A DNA stretch of 64,000 bases from Streptomyces roseifaciens (GCF_001445655.1 NZ_LNBE01000002.1:124001-188000); one strand, 5' to 3'. Shown: positions 25,022 through 33,912, counted from the first letter of the stretch. The notes: generated by a model not told the origin, from the letters alone. Numbers and translations: made by a program.

Positions 25022-25528
25022 ATGAACACCACCGCCCCCACCGCCGGCTCCGCTGCCACCGCTCCCGCCGCGAGCCGCGTCATGGCCGTGCCGCCCGCAC
25101 CCTCCGCCGAAGCCGCCGCGTACTTCGCCGCCCGGCTCGCCTTCCACACCGACGTCGCCGACGTGCACGCCGCCCTCGCGGAAGGCGCCGGGGACTTCGT
25201 CGTCGTGGACTCGCGCTCCACCGCCTCCTGGGACCAGGGCCACGTCCCCGGCGCCGTCCACCTGCCCACGGCGCAGATCCCGCAGCTGGCACGGCAGTTC
25301 CTCGACCCCGCCGTCCCCGTCGTCGTGTACTGCTGGGGACCCGGCTGCGACGGCGCCACCCGCGCCGCCCTGGCCCTCGCCCGGCTCGGCTACCGCGTCA
25401 AGGAGATGCTCGGCGGCATCGAGTACTGGATCCGCGAGGGCTACGCCGTGGAGACCGCCGACGGCACCCGGCAGCTCCCGCCGGACCCGCTCACCGCCCC
25501 GCTCGGCACCGACGACTGCGGCTGCTGA
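25022..25528 (+). CDS. Rhodanese-domain protein
   Basis: A 168-residue protein with one rhodanese domain: HAALAEGAGDFVVVDSRS, WDQGHVPGAVHLPTAQI, and the active-site loop VVYCWGPGCDGATRAAL whose first Cys would carry persulphide sulphur. It ends with a Cys pair (DDCGC). I chose ATG 25022 (MNTTAPT); ATG 25016 and an upstream start at 24995 are in frame. It is transcribed away from the Lrp gene, a pairing consistent with sulphur or amino-acid handling. The sulphur acceptor is unknown. Confidence 0.9.
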   Translation: MNTTAPTAGSAATAPAASRVMAVPPAPSAEAAAYFAARLAFHTDVADVHAALAEGAGDFVVVDSRSTASWDQGHVPGAVHLPTAQIPQLARQFLDPAVPVVVYCWGPGCDGATRAALALARLGYRVKEMLGGIEYWIREGYAVETADGTRQLPPDPLTAPLGTDDCGC

Positions 25529-25606
25529 CCGGCCGGGCGGACGCCCCGCGCGCGAAGTCCGCCCGGGCCGCTGCCGCCCGCGGTACTCGGCCGGTACCGT
25601 GGGGTC

Positions 25607-25837
25607 ATGCCGGCACTCAACATCGAATTCACGGAAGAGGAACTCGCGGCCATCCGCGAGGCCGCTGCCGCGGACGGCAAGAGCATCAAGGCGTACGTGC
25701 ACGACCTGTCCGTGCGCGAGCAGCAGCGCCGCCGCTTCGTGGAGCGCGCCGCCAAGTTCTGGAACGAGCACGTGGCGGAGTTCGACGCCGCCTTCCCCGA
25801 GGAGGCTCCGCCGTCCACGGGTGGTGCGGCTGCCTGA
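25607..25837 (+). CDS. Antitoxin-like ribbon-helix-helix protein
   Basis: A 76-residue protein. The first 45 residues suit a ribbon-helix-helix DNA-binding domain (LNIEFTEEELAAIREAAAAD, GKSIKAYVHDL), followed by a charged helix (RFVERAAKFWNEHVAEFD) that would wrap the toxin. Its stop codon overlaps the start of the Doc-like gene (TGATG), the normal arrangement of an antitoxin-toxin pair in which the antitoxin also represses the operon. Confidence 0.8.
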   Translation: MPALNIEFTEEELAAIREAAAADGKSIKAYVHDLSVREQQRRRFVERAAKFWNEHVAEFDAAFPEEAPPSTGGAAA

Positions 25838-26208
25838 TGTCGCTGCTCATCGATCTGCCCTGGCTCCTCGGCGTACAGGAGCAGAAGCTGTACGAAGAGC
25901 CCGCCGTCCACGACTACACCGCCCTCGCCGCCGCCGTCTCGCGGCACGCCTTCGACGTGGCGAAGTTCGACCACGAGCCCGACGCCGCCTGGCGCGCGGC
26001 AGCCCTGATGCACACCCTCGTCCGCCTGCAGCCGCTGCCCGTGCGCAGCAGCCTCTACGCGTGCATGGTCGTCGTGGCCTACATGGCCGCGGCCGGCGAG
26101 GGCATCGACCCGCCGTACGGGTCGATAGTCGATCTCGCGCGCGACATCAAGGAGTACCGCGTCGACGTCTACGAGTGCGCCGACCGGATCCGGACCTGGC
26201 GGATCTGA
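25837..26208 (+). CDS. Doc/Fic-like toxin
   Basis: A 123-residue helical protein of the size and spelling of Doc-type toxins: AALMHTLVRLQPLPVRSSLY, then ACMVVVAYMAAAGEGIDPPYG. Doc proteins phosphorylate elongation factor Tu. The canonical Fic motif HxFxDGN is not evident; only the surrounding helices match, so it may be a divergent Doc or one that has lost activity. ATG 25837 overlaps the antitoxin stop. An 8-bp tandem repeat and a terminator follow. Confidence 0.7.
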   Translation: MSLLIDLPWLLGVQEQKLYEEPAVHDYTALAAAVSRHAFDVAKFDHEPDAAWRAAALMHTLVRLQPLPVRSSLYACMVVVAYMAAAGEGIDPPYGSIVDLARDIKEYRVDVYECADRIRTWRI

Positions 26209-26210
26209 AC

Positions 26211-26285
26211 GTTCTGAAGGCCCTGAGGCCCTGAGGCCCTGAGGCCCTGAGGCCCCGAGGCCCCGAGGTTCTGAAGGTTCTGAAG
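26211..26285. repeat. 8-bp tandem repeat downstream of the Doc gene
   Basis: Six head-to-tail units (26221-26268: four of CCCTGAGG, two of CCCCGAGG) are flanked on each side by TTCTGAAGG-type units (26211-26219 and 26269-26285). It lies two bases after the Doc stop codon and before a terminator hairpin, in the convergent gap with the DUF885 peptidase. It could be a slippage-prone spacer of no function. Confidence 0.85.
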
Positions 26286-26290
26286 ACGAA

Positions 26291-26318
26291 AGGGGGCGGG
26301 CCCGCGGGCCAGCCCCCT
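26291..26318. terminator. Hairpin terminator between convergent Doc and peptidase genes
   Basis: AGGGGGC (26291-26297) pairs with GCCCCCT (26312-26318), and the loop region itself is palindromic (GGCCCGCGGGCC). It lies just before the stop of the leftward peptidase gene, so it can end transcription from either side. Confidence 0.6.
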
Positions 26319-26323
26319 CGCCG

Positions 26324-28009
26324 TCACAGCACGGACAGCTCGGCCACCAGGTCGTCCAGGCCCAGCGAGCCCTGCGACAGCGCCGCCATGTGCCATGCCT
26401 TGGCGTCGAAGGCGGCACCGTGCGCGGCGCGGGCCGCGTCACGGCCGGCCAGCCAGGCCCGCTCGCCCAGCTTGTAGCCGATCGCCTGGGCCGGCATGCC
26501 GAGGTAGCGCACGAGCTCGCTCTCGACGAAGTCCGCCGGGCGCCCGCTGTGCATGCCGAAGAACTCCTGTGCCAGCTCCGGCGTCCAGCGCTCGCCGGGG
26601 TGGAAGGGGGAGTCCGCGGGGATCTCCAGCTCCAGGTGCATGCCGATGTCCACGATGACCCGGGTGGAGCGCATCATCTGGGCGTCGAGGTAGCCGAGCC
26701 GGCGCTCGGCGTCCGTGAGGAAGCCCAGCTCGTCCATGAGCCGCTCCGCGTACAGCGCCCAGCCCTCGGCGTTGGCGCTGACCCCGCCGAGGGTGACCTG
26801 GTAGCGCGAGAGCTGCTCGGCCACGTGCATCCACTGCGCGAGCTGGAGGTGGTGGCCCGGGACGCCCTCGTGGTACCAGGTGGACACCAGGTCGTAGACG
26901 GGGAAGCGGGTCTGACCCATGGTCGGCAGCCACGTGCGGCCCGGGCGGGAGAAGTCCTCCGACGGCTCGGAGTAGTACGGGGCCGCCGCGCCGCCCGGAG
27001 GGGCGATGCGGGACTCGACCCGCTTGACCCGCTCGGCCAGCTCGAAGTGGGTGCCGTCCAGCGCCTCGATGGCCTCGTCCATCAGGCCCTGGAGCCAGAC
27101 GCGCACCTCCTCGACGCCCTCGATGTGCGTGCCGTGCTCGTCGAGGTGGGCCAGCGCCTCCCACGGCGTCCTCGCGCCGGGCAGCACCTTCTCCGCCTCG
27201 GTGCGCATCTCGCCGAGGATGCGGTGGAACTCCGACCAGCCGTACGCGTAGGCCTCGTTGAGGTCGAGGTCCGTGCCGTTCCAGTAGCGCGACCAGCGGG
27301 CGTAGCGCTCGCGCCCGACGACCTCCGGGGCCCCTTCGACGCCCGGCGCGTAGACGTCGCGCAGCCAGTCGCGCAGCACGGCGAGGCCGCCCGTCGCGGC
27401 GGCGGCCGCCGCGTCCAGCTCGGTGCGCAGCTCCTGCGGGCCGTCCGCGGTGAAGTCGCCGAACCAGCCGCTTCCGGTGCCGATCCACTCGTCCAGCTGC
27501 GTGAGGTTGGTGGCGACCTGGCGCGGCCCGGCCGGCAGCTTGCGCTCCAGGCCCTCGGCGAGCGAGGCCCGGTAGCCCTCCAGGGCCGCGGGTACGGCCC
27601 GCAGCCGCTCGGCGATGGCCGCCCAGTCCTCGGCGGTGTCGGTCGGCATCATGGTGAACACCTCGCGCACCGAGTGCAGCGGCGAGTGGATGTTGCTGAC
27701 GGCGCGCAGGTGCTCGTCCGCGTCGTGCACCGCGAGCTGGGCGGTGAGGCGCTCGCGCAGCAGGCGGGCGCAGCGGCGCTCGATGCCGGAGTCGGCGCCG
27801 GGCCGCCGCTCGGCCTCGGCGAGGCGGTCGAGCGTGGTGCGCGCGAGGTCGGCGACGGCCTGCTGGCCCGCGGGGGAGAAGTCCGGCAGCCGCGTCTCGG
27901 ACCCCGCAACTCCGAGATAGGTGCCCGTGATGGGGTCGAGTTCGGTGTACGCGTCGACGTAGGCGTCGGCGACCTGGCGGGGAAGCGGGGTGCTCGTGTC
28001 GTTCGGCAT
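26324..28009 (-). CDS. DUF885-family metallopeptidase-like protein
   Basis: A 561-residue protein of the DUF885 family. The probable zinc site is WYHEGVPGHHLQLAQ (about res. 350), where DUF885 proteins have HExxPGHH, with a downstream acidic partner in NAEGWALYAERLMDE. The middle and C-terminal parts (MMRSTRVIVDIGMHLE, PAQAIGYKLGERAWL) are typical. It has no signal peptide, so it is probably a cytoplasmic carboxypeptidase-like enzyme, though activity is established for few members. ATG 28009 is used. It is convergent with the toxin-antitoxin pair. Confidence 0.88.
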   Translation of the reverse strand: MPNDTSTPLPRQVADAYVDAYTELDPITGTYLGVAGSETRLPDFSPAGQQAVADLARTTLDRLAEAERRPGADSGIERRCARLLRERLTAQLAVHDADEHLRAVSNIHSPLHSVREVFTMMPTDTAEDWAAIAERLRAVPAALEGYRASLAEGLERKLPAGPRQVATNLTQLDEWIGTGSGWFGDFTADGPQELRTELDAAAAAATGGLAVLRDWLRDVYAPGVEGAPEVVGRERYARWSRYWNGTDLDLNEAYAYGWSEFHRILGEMRTEAEKVLPGARTPWEALAHLDEHGTHIEGVEEVRVWLQGLMDEAIEALDGTHFELAERVKRVESRIAPPGGAAAPYYSEPSEDFSRPGRTWLPTMGQTRFPVYDLVSTWYHEGVPGHHLQLAQWMHVAEQLSRYQVTLGGVSANAEGWALYAERLMDELGFLTDAERRLGYLDAQMMRSTRVIVDIGMHLELEIPADSPFHPGERWTPELAQEFFGMHSGRPADFVESELVRYLGMPAQAIGYKLGERAWLAGRDAARAAHGAAFDAKAWHMAALSQGSLGLDDLVAELSVL

Positions 28010-28083
28010 GCCGACATCCTCGTACGGCGGGGCGTGCGGCGTCACCGGCATTTCGGCACTTGGGGCCGGGACCCGGGCGAACG

Positions 28084-29472
28084 TCACGGTGCGGGCGGGA
28101 GGACCGGGACACGGGCCGGGGCGAGCCGGGCGGTGATGACGAGGGTGCCCTCCTCGACCTGGTAGTCCAGCGGCAGGTCCAGCGCCCGCATCGCCGCGAC
28201 CATGCCCGTGTTGGAGGAGCGTGTGACGGCGTAGACGCTGCCGCAGCCGGCCTCCACGGCCAGGTCGACCAGGCGGCCGAGGAGTTCGCCGCCGACGCCG
28301 CGGCGCTGCCAGTCGTCCTCGACGAGCAGGGCGACCTCGGTCTCGTCGCCGTCCCACAGCAGGTGGCCCAGGGCGACCAGGCGGCCCGTGGCGGTGTACG
28401 CGGCCAGGGTGCGGCCGAAGCGCGGGCTCAGCAGGTGGCGCAGGTAGCGGTCGGCGTCGCCCACGGGCCCGTGGTAGCGCTGGGCGAGCGTCGCGGGGGA
28501 GCAGCGCTCGTGCATGGCGCGCGCCGCGGCCAGGTCGCCCGTGTCGGCGCGGCGGACGGTGATCGCGTTGCCCTCGGGCAGGGTGAGCACGTCGGTGCGC
28601 GGCGGGATGCGCGGGCCGAGGCGGGCGTCGAGCTCGACCAGGGCGCGGGCCCGGGCGAACTCGGTGGGCGTGAACGGCAGGTACGGGCGCTCGATGGTGA
28701 TGGAGCCGCCCGCGGGGTCGCGCAGGCGCATCACGGTCTCCTCCCACACCCCCTCCGCGGGAACGGGTTCGGCGGGGGCGCCGCCGCGCGGCGAGCGGGC
28801 GGGGACGGACTGGATCGTGCAGCGGCCGAGCAGCCGGCGCAGCGCGAGGGGGAGTTCCGCGGCGTCGAGCGCCGTGCGGGTGGCCAGGTTGAGGACCCGG
28901 GTGGGGGCGTCCACGAGGTCGTGGGCGTCGGCCCGCTCCAGCCAGGTGTCGCTGCCGCCGCCGGCGGCCGCGGCCTCCGCGAGGCCGCCGGCGGCCAGGG
29001 TGCCGGGGGCCCGCAGCAGGAGCTCGTCGACGACGCTGTCGGCCAGGGGGTGCGTCTGCAGGGAGAGGATGTCGACGCCGTGGCGGGCGAGGGAGGAGCA
29101 GAGCGCGGCCAGGCTGCCGGGCTCGTCGCGCACGGTCGTGCGCATCCGCCACAGGGTGGTGGCGCCGGAATCCGGTGTGTCCTTCGCCGGGGCGCGGCCG
29201 GAGCCCGCGGCGGCCGGGGCGGGGGAGGGCGCGGCGGCCGGCGGGGCCGGGGGAGCGTGGTGGTGCCGCCGCGCCCACCAGGTGTGGAAGGCCGTCGTGG
29301 CCAGCAGGGCGCCGGCCGAGGAGACGAGCAGTACGGGTCCGTCGGGACCGTGTGCGACGGTGTCGGCCAGGGTGTCGGCGGCGGCGACCGCGGTGAACAG
29401 GGCGGCCAGTTCGACCAGGTCCCGCCGCCAGTGATGGGCACGGTGGGGCTTCGCGTCGGTCTCGTCCGTCAT
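28084..29472 (-). CDS. Membrane-anchored ACT-domain / GNAT acetyltransferase fusion
   Basis: A 462-residue protein with three parts. Residues 20-75 hold two hydrophobic segments (ELAALFTAVAAADTLAD, VLLVSSAGALLATTAFH) that would anchor it in the membrane. After an Ala/Pro linker comes an ACT-type ligand domain (TTVRDEPGSLAALCSSLARH, GVDILSLQTHP). The last 150 residues are a GNAT domain (AITVRRADTGDLAAARAMHE, VEDDWQRRGVGGELLGRLV). The combination suggests an acetyltransferase controlled by an amino acid. I start at ATG 29472; GTG 29508 is possible. The substrate is unknown. Confidence 0.85.
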   Translation of the reverse strand: MTDETDAKPHRAHHWRRDLVELAALFTAVAAADTLADTVAHGPDGPVLLVSSAGALLATTAFHTWWARRHHHAPPAPPAAAPSPAPAAAGSGRAPAKDTPDSGATTLWRMRTTVRDEPGSLAALCSSLARHGVDILSLQTHPLADSVVDELLLRAPGTLAAGGLAEAAAAGGGSDTWLERADAHDLVDAPTRVLNLATRTALDAAELPLALRRLLGRCTIQSVPARSPRGGAPAEPVPAEGVWEETVMRLRDPAGGSITIERPYLPFTPTEFARARALVELDARLGPRIPPRTDVLTLPEGNAITVRRADTGDLAAARAMHERCSPATLAQRYHGPVGDADRYLRHLLSPRFGRTLAAYTATGRLVALGHLLWDGDETEVALLVEDDWQRRGVGGELLGRLVDLAVEAGCGSVYAVTRSSNTGMVAAMRALDLPLDYQVEEGTLVITARLAPARVPVLPPAP

Positions 29473-29730
29473 GGGCACCACCCTGACGGAGGGGTGTTGC
29501 GTGATCACGAACAGTCTGTGACCGATGGGTTAAGCGCCTTCTTTTTGGTAACTGTCCGGATTGGGCAGCCGCGCCGAGGGAGGCTCGGCACCGCCGGTCC
29601 GGCACGGCGTGGCTTCTCGCCGTTGCGGCGGAAAAGGATGCCCGCCGCAACGGCGAATGCCACAGCGGTGAGAGCCCGGCGGTGTGCGCGGTTCCCGCAA
29701 CCGGCACGTGCCGGCCGGACCGCCGGAGGC

Positions 29731-31131
29731 TTACGCGTCCGGCCGGGTCTCGCTCGTGCGGAGGTCGGCCAGCGCGTCCTCCACGCCCCGGTGGAACGTC
29801 GGGTAGGCGAAGATCATGTGCCGCAGCGTCTCCACGGGCACCTCGGCCTGGACGGCCACGGCCAGACCGTACATCACCTCGCCGCCCATGGGACCGGCCG
29901 CCGTCGCCCCCACGAGCACGCCGCGGTCCGCGTCCTCGACGAGCTTGACCAGCCCCTCGTTGCCCGCCTTGTGGATCCAGCCGCGCGCGGAGGAGGGCAC
30001 GCGCGAGAGCCCCGTGCGCACCCGCAGCCCCTTCTCGCGGGCCTGGTGCTCGGTCAGGCCCACCGCGCCGACCTCCGGGTCGGTGAACGTCACCCGCGGC
30101 AGGGCCCGGTAGTCGGCCTTGGGGCCCGGCTCGCCGAGCACCGAGCGGATCGCGACCTCCGCCTCGTACATCGCCACATGGGTGAACGCGCCGTGGCCCG
30201 TCACATCGCCCACGCCCCACAGCCCCGGCGCGGCCTGCATCCGGCCGTCCGTCTTCAGGGCCCGCCCGCCGGGGTCGAGGCCCACGGTCTCCAGGCCCAG
30301 GGCGCTCAGGTCCGCCCGGCGGCCCGTGGCCACCAGCAGCTGATCGCCCGTCAGCTCCGTGCCGTCCTCCAGCGTCAGCGCGAACGCGTCGCCGCCGTGC
30401 CGCACCCCGGTCGCCCGTGCGCCCGTGCGCAGCGTCAACCCCTCCCCGCCGAGGACCTCCGCCAGCAGCGCGGCCGCCTCCGGCTCCTCGCCCGGGACGA
30501 GCCGGTCCATCGCCTCCACCACCGTGATGCGCGTGCCGAAGCGGGCGTAGACCTGGGCGACCTCCAGGCCGATCGCACCCCCGCCGAGCACGAGGAGCGA
30601 GCGCGGCGGCTCCTTCGCCGAGACCGCGTCCCGGTTCGTCCAGTAGGGGACGTCCGCCAGGCCCGGCACCGGCGGGATCTGCGGCCGGGAGCCGGTGGCG
30701 AGCACCACGCCCAGCCTCGCCTCGAACTCCTGCCCGGCGCCCTCGCCGCCCTCGACCACCACCCGGTGCGGGCCCGCCAGCCTCCCGCGCCCGCGCACCA
30801 GACGGCCGCCCTTGCCGGTGAAGCGGTCGGCCGCCACCCGGTCGTTCCAGTCGTCCGTCGCCTCGTCGCGGATCCGGGCGGCCACCGGCGCCCAGTCGGG
30901 CACGACCTGCTGCACCGACCCCGCCATGCCCGGCACGCGCCGCGCCTCGGCCAGCAGGTTCCCCGCGCGGATCATCATCTTGCTCGGCACACAGCCCCAG
31001 TACGGGCACTCGCCGCCGACCAGCTCCGCCTCGACGCCCACCACGCTCAGCCCCGCCTCGGCGAGCCGGCCCGCGACGTGCTCTCCGCCGGGGCCCATGC
31101 CGATGACGACGACGTCCACCTGCTCGGCCAT
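29731..31131 (-). CDS. FAD-dependent pyridine nucleotide-disulphide oxidoreductase
   Basis: A 466-residue member of the lipoamide dehydrogenase/mercuric reductase family. FAD binding is shown by VVVIGMGPGGEHVAGRLA, the redox cysteines by GGECPYWGCVPSK, the NAD(P) Rossmann motif by LLVLGGGAIGLEVAQVYA, and the second FAD contact by LWGVGDVTGHGAFTHVA. The C-terminal dimer region has AYPTFHRGVEDAL, where true lipoamide dehydrogenases have HAHPTLSE, so it is probably a general or soluble disulphide/quinone reductase rather than Lpd. ATG 31131. It follows the PhoD gene leftward with a 63-bp gap. Confidence 0.9.
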   Translation of the reverse strand: MAEQVDVVVIGMGPGGEHVAGRLAEAGLSVVGVEAELVGGECPYWGCVPSKMMIRAGNLLAEARRVPGMAGSVQQVVPDWAPVAARIRDEATDDWNDRVAADRFTGKGGRLVRGRGRLAGPHRVVVEGGEGAGQEFEARLGVVLATGSRPQIPPVPGLADVPYWTNRDAVSAKEPPRSLLVLGGGAIGLEVAQVYARFGTRITVVEAMDRLVPGEEPEAAALLAEVLGGEGLTLRTGARATGVRHGGDAFALTLEDGTELTGDQLLVATGRRADLSALGLETVGLDPGGRALKTDGRMQAAPGLWGVGDVTGHGAFTHVAMYEAEVAIRSVLGEPGPKADYRALPRVTFTDPEVGAVGLTEHQAREKGLRVRTGLSRVPSSARGWIHKAGNEGLVKLVEDADRGVLVGATAAGPMGGEVMYGLAVAVQAEVPVETLRHMIFAYPTFHRGVEDALADLRTSETRPDA

Positions 31132-31194
31132 GGCAAGCCACCTTCCGCTCGGGTCGGCCGGACAGCCCCACCTTCCCACCGCCCGCAGGCGGCG

Positions 31195-32766
31195 TCATTG
31201 TCCGACGCGCCCCGGCTGCAGCACCTTGGTGAACAGCACCGCCCCCTCCTCGTCCCGCAGCCGCACCGTCAGCTCGCCGCCCTCGCCGTCGATGGACACC
31301 TCGCCGAAGAACTGGCTGCCCCGGCCGGGCGGGACGTTGGCGGTGGCCGGCGCCTTGAGGAAGACCTGCTGCGGGCCGAACGTGCCGTCCAGCTTGTTCG
31401 CCGGGAAGCCGCCCGCGTTCAGCGGCCCCGAGACGAACTCCCAGAACGGCGCGAAGTCCTTGAACGCCGCCCGCTCCGGGGCGTAGTGCTGCGCCGAGGT
31501 GTAGTGCACGTCCGCGGTCAGCCAGACCGTGCCGGTGATCCGCCGGTGCTTGACGTGCCGCAGCAACTCGGCGATCTGCAGCTCGCGGCCGAGGGGCGCG
31601 CCCGGGTCGCCCTGCGCGACCGCCTCGAAGTCCGCCGGGCCGTCGGTGACCACGAGCCCCAGCGGCATGTCGGAGGCGATCACCTTCCACACCGCGCGCG
31701 AGCGCGACAGCTCCCGCTTGAGCCACTCCAGCTGCCGGGCGCCCAGGATGCCCTGGGCGTCGTCGGGGCGGCGGCCGGGCGAGTTGGCGTTGCGGTACGT
31801 GCGCATGTCCAGGACGAAGACGTCCAGCAGGGGACCGTGGTGCAGGACGCGGTGGATACGGCCGTCGCCGTCCTCCTGCTGCGTGGAGAGGGGGAAGTAT
31901 TCGGAGAAGGCCCGCCGCGAGCGGGCGGCCAGCACGTCCAGGCTCTTCTCCGTGTAGCGCGCGTCGTCCATGATCTGGCCCGGGTACCAGTTGTTGTGCA
32001 CCTCGTGGTCGTCCCACTGGACGACGGTGGGCACCTCGGCGTTGAACCGGCGCAGGTTGGCGTCGAGCAGGTTGTACCGGAACGCGCCGCGGAACTCGGC
32101 CAGCGTCTCGGCGACCTTCGCCTTCTCCTCGGTCGTGACGTTCCGCCAGACGCTGCCGTCGGGCAGCGTCACGGACGGGGCGATGGGGCCGTCGGCGTAG
32201 ATGGTGTCGCCGCTGCACAGGAAGAAGTCCGGTTCCAGGCGGCGCATGTGCTCGTAGATGCGGTAGCCGCCGCGGTCGGGGTTGATGCCCCAGCCCTGCC
32301 CGGCCAGGTCGCCCGACCACAGGAAGCGCACGTCCGAGCGGTAGGCGGGCGCCGTGCGGAAGGTGCCGTGGACCGGGCGGCCGGTGCGGCGGGGGTCGTC
32401 CGGGTCGGCCAGCAGGACGCGGTAGTGGATCTGTTCGCCGGGCGGCAGGCCGCGCAGCGCCGTCCTGCCGGTGAAGTCCGTACCCGGCCCGACCAGCGGG
32501 CCGTGCCAGCGGCGCACGGAGCGGAAGGACTCCGTGGCCGAGGTCTCCACGATCATCCGGGCGCGGCGGTCGGCCCGCACCCACACCAGGCCCGAGGAGG
32601 CCGTCACGTCACCGGCCTGCACGCCCCACCGCGCCTCCGGCCGGCCCGCCAGGGCCAGCGCAGGGGCGGCGCCCACGGCCGGCGGCACCGCGGCCGCCGC
32701 GGCGGCGCCCACCGCCCCCAGCAGCACCGCGCGTCTGCCGACTGCGTGCCCGGACCCCTGCGCCAT
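31195..32766 (-). CDS. phoD: PhoD-family alkaline phosphatase, Tat-exported
   Basis: A 523-residue secreted phosphodiesterase/alkaline phosphatase. The N-terminus is a Tat signal (GRRAVLLGAVGAAAAAAVPP) with an AxA site near residue 40. The PhoD N-terminal beta domain (WGVQAGDVTASSGLVWVRAD) and the catalytic domain follow, with metal-site motifs WSGDLAGQG, CSGDTIYADG, VVQWDDHEVHNNW, DMRTYRNAN and WLTADVHYTSAQ. Such enzymes release phosphate from organic phosphates outside the cell and are usually under PhoP control. ATG 32766, with AGGAGG just upstream. Confidence 0.93.
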   Translation of the reverse strand: MAQGSGHAVGRRAVLLGAVGAAAAAAVPPAVGAAPALALAGRPEARWGVQAGDVTASSGLVWVRADRRARMIVETSATESFRSVRRWHGPLVGPGTDFTGRTALRGLPPGEQIHYRVLLADPDDPRRTGRPVHGTFRTAPAYRSDVRFLWSGDLAGQGWGINPDRGGYRIYEHMRRLEPDFFLCSGDTIYADGPIAPSVTLPDGSVWRNVTTEEKAKVAETLAEFRGAFRYNLLDANLRRFNAEVPTVVQWDDHEVHNNWYPGQIMDDARYTEKSLDVLAARSRRAFSEYFPLSTQQEDGDGRIHRVLHHGPLLDVFVLDMRTYRNANSPGRRPDDAQGILGARQLEWLKRELSRSRAVWKVIASDMPLGLVVTDGPADFEAVAQGDPGAPLGRELQIAELLRHVKHRRITGTVWLTADVHYTSAQHYAPERAAFKDFAPFWEFVSGPLNAGGFPANKLDGTFGPQQVFLKAPATANVPPGRGSQFFGEVSIDGEGGELTVRLRDEEGAVLFTKVLQPGRVGQ

Positions 32767-32948
32767 GGAAACTCCTCCTGTGCCGACGGCTGCGCCGTGC
32801 TCGGTGATCGCTCCCGACGTTCCTACCGGCGCGAGGTGCCCGACGGCGGAACGCGCCGTGAACAACGGCGTCAACGAGGCACGGCGGCACGTCGCCGTCC
32901 GGGCTATATGTCCCGTATAGAGGGGTTGCTACCGGTATTCATGAGTCT

Positions 32949-33617
32949 GTGATCCTACGAATCCGGTGGCGCCGCGCCGCCACCGCCGCAGCCCTGTGCC
33001 TGTCCGCCGTCATCGCCCCCGCCGTCCTGCCGGCGTCGGCCGCACCGCCACCGGCGCCGCGCGACCTGCCGGAGCCGCCGGCGGTGTCCGCCGCCCGGGT
33101 GGAGCTGGCCGACCTGACCGTCGAGGCGCCGCACTCGATGGCCGGGTACAGCCGCGCGAAGTTCCCCCACTGGATCAAGCAGATGGGCACCTGCGACACC
33201 CGCGAGGTGGTCCTCTCCCGCGACGGCCGGGAGGTCAGGACCGACGACCAGTGCCGCGCGGCCTCCGGCCAGTGGCACAGCGCCTACGACGGCAAGGACT
33301 TCACGGCGGCGGGCCAGCTCGACATCGACCACATGGTGCCCCTCGCCAACGCCTGGCGGTCGGGGGCCGACACCTGGACCACGGACCGCCGCAAGCAGTT
33401 CGCCAACGACCTGGTCAACCCCCAGCTCATCGCCGTGTCCGCCGCCTCCAACCGGTCCAAGGGCGACCAGAGCCCGGACCAGTGGCGGCCGCCGCTGAAC
33501 TCGTACTGGTGTGCGTACTCCCGCTCCTGGACCCACATCAAGCACCTGTACAAGCTCAGCGTGACGCAGAGCGAGCAGGACACCCTTACTGCCATGCTGG
33601 ACACATGCGATCGATGA
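32949..33617 (+). CDS. Secreted HNH-type nuclease (DUF1524)
   Basis: A 222-residue exported protein. Signal peptide: RIRWRRAATAAALCLSAV then PASAAPP (cleavage near residue 31). The nuclease-like core is QLDIDHMVPLANAWRSGA (about 119-136), with the His and Asp of the metal site, and NPQLIAVSAASNRSKGDQ supplying the N and second basic part of the HNH fold; then WCAYSRSWTHIKHLYKL. Family members in Streptomyces are extracellular DNases that feed on DNA. The start is GTG 32949. The divergent gap to phoD (182 bp) has no clear operator. Confidence 0.9.
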   Translation: MILRIRWRRAATAAALCLSAVIAPAVLPASAAPPPAPRDLPEPPAVSAARVELADLTVEAPHSMAGYSRAKFPHWIKQMGTCDTREVVLSRDGREVRTDDQCRAASGQWHSAYDGKDFTAAGQLDIDHMVPLANAWRSGADTWTTDRRKQFANDLVNPQLIAVSAASNRSKGDQSPDQWRPPLNSYWCAYSRSWTHIKHLYKLSVTQSEQDTLTAMLDTCDR

Positions 33618-33627
33618 GCAGCAGCCG

Positions 33628-33912
33628 GTGACCGGCGGCGGAGCCCCGGGCGGGCACCTCGTGGACCAGGTGACCGCCGGGCCGGGCGGGGCGATGACCG
33701 ACGACGTCGGCGTCATCACGGGCGACCTGACCGTCGCCACCACCGCCCTGCCCGGCGCGCAGGCCCGGGTCGAGGTCCAGTACACCGGCGCCGAGGAGTG
33801 GTACACGCTCACCGGCAGCCCGGTGCCCCTCCCCGCGGCCGGCCTGACGGCCCTCCACGACCAGGTGCTCGCCCGCATCCGCGAGGGAGGCGCGGCCGAG
33901 GTCCCCCGCTGA
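33628..33912 (+). CDS. Small hypothetical protein
   Basis: A 94-residue protein directly after the nuclease gene (10-bp gap). The only clear features are VGVITGDLTVATTALPG and ARVEVQYTGAEEWYTLTGSP, a beta-rich pattern, and no signal peptide or membrane segment. I recognise no family. GTG 33628 follows GAGCAGCAGCC. It may be co-transcribed with the nuclease, but there is no evidence for an inhibitor role beyond position. Confidence 0.6.
   Translation: MTGGGAPGGHLVDQVTAGPGGAMTDDVGVITGDLTVATTALPGAQARVEVQYTGAEEWYTLTGSPVPLPAAGLTALHDQVLARIREGGAAEVPR

Noticed and set aside
26211..26285. Tandem repeat as a CRISPR array
   Set aside because: 8-bp units without spacers or a leader; a simple minisatellite.
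28060..32952. 1630-codon open frame on the plus strand
   Set aside because: It is the antisense shadow of four well-supported leftward genes (DUF885 end region, ACT-GNAT, reductase, PhoD); the composition is typical of GC-rich shadow frames.
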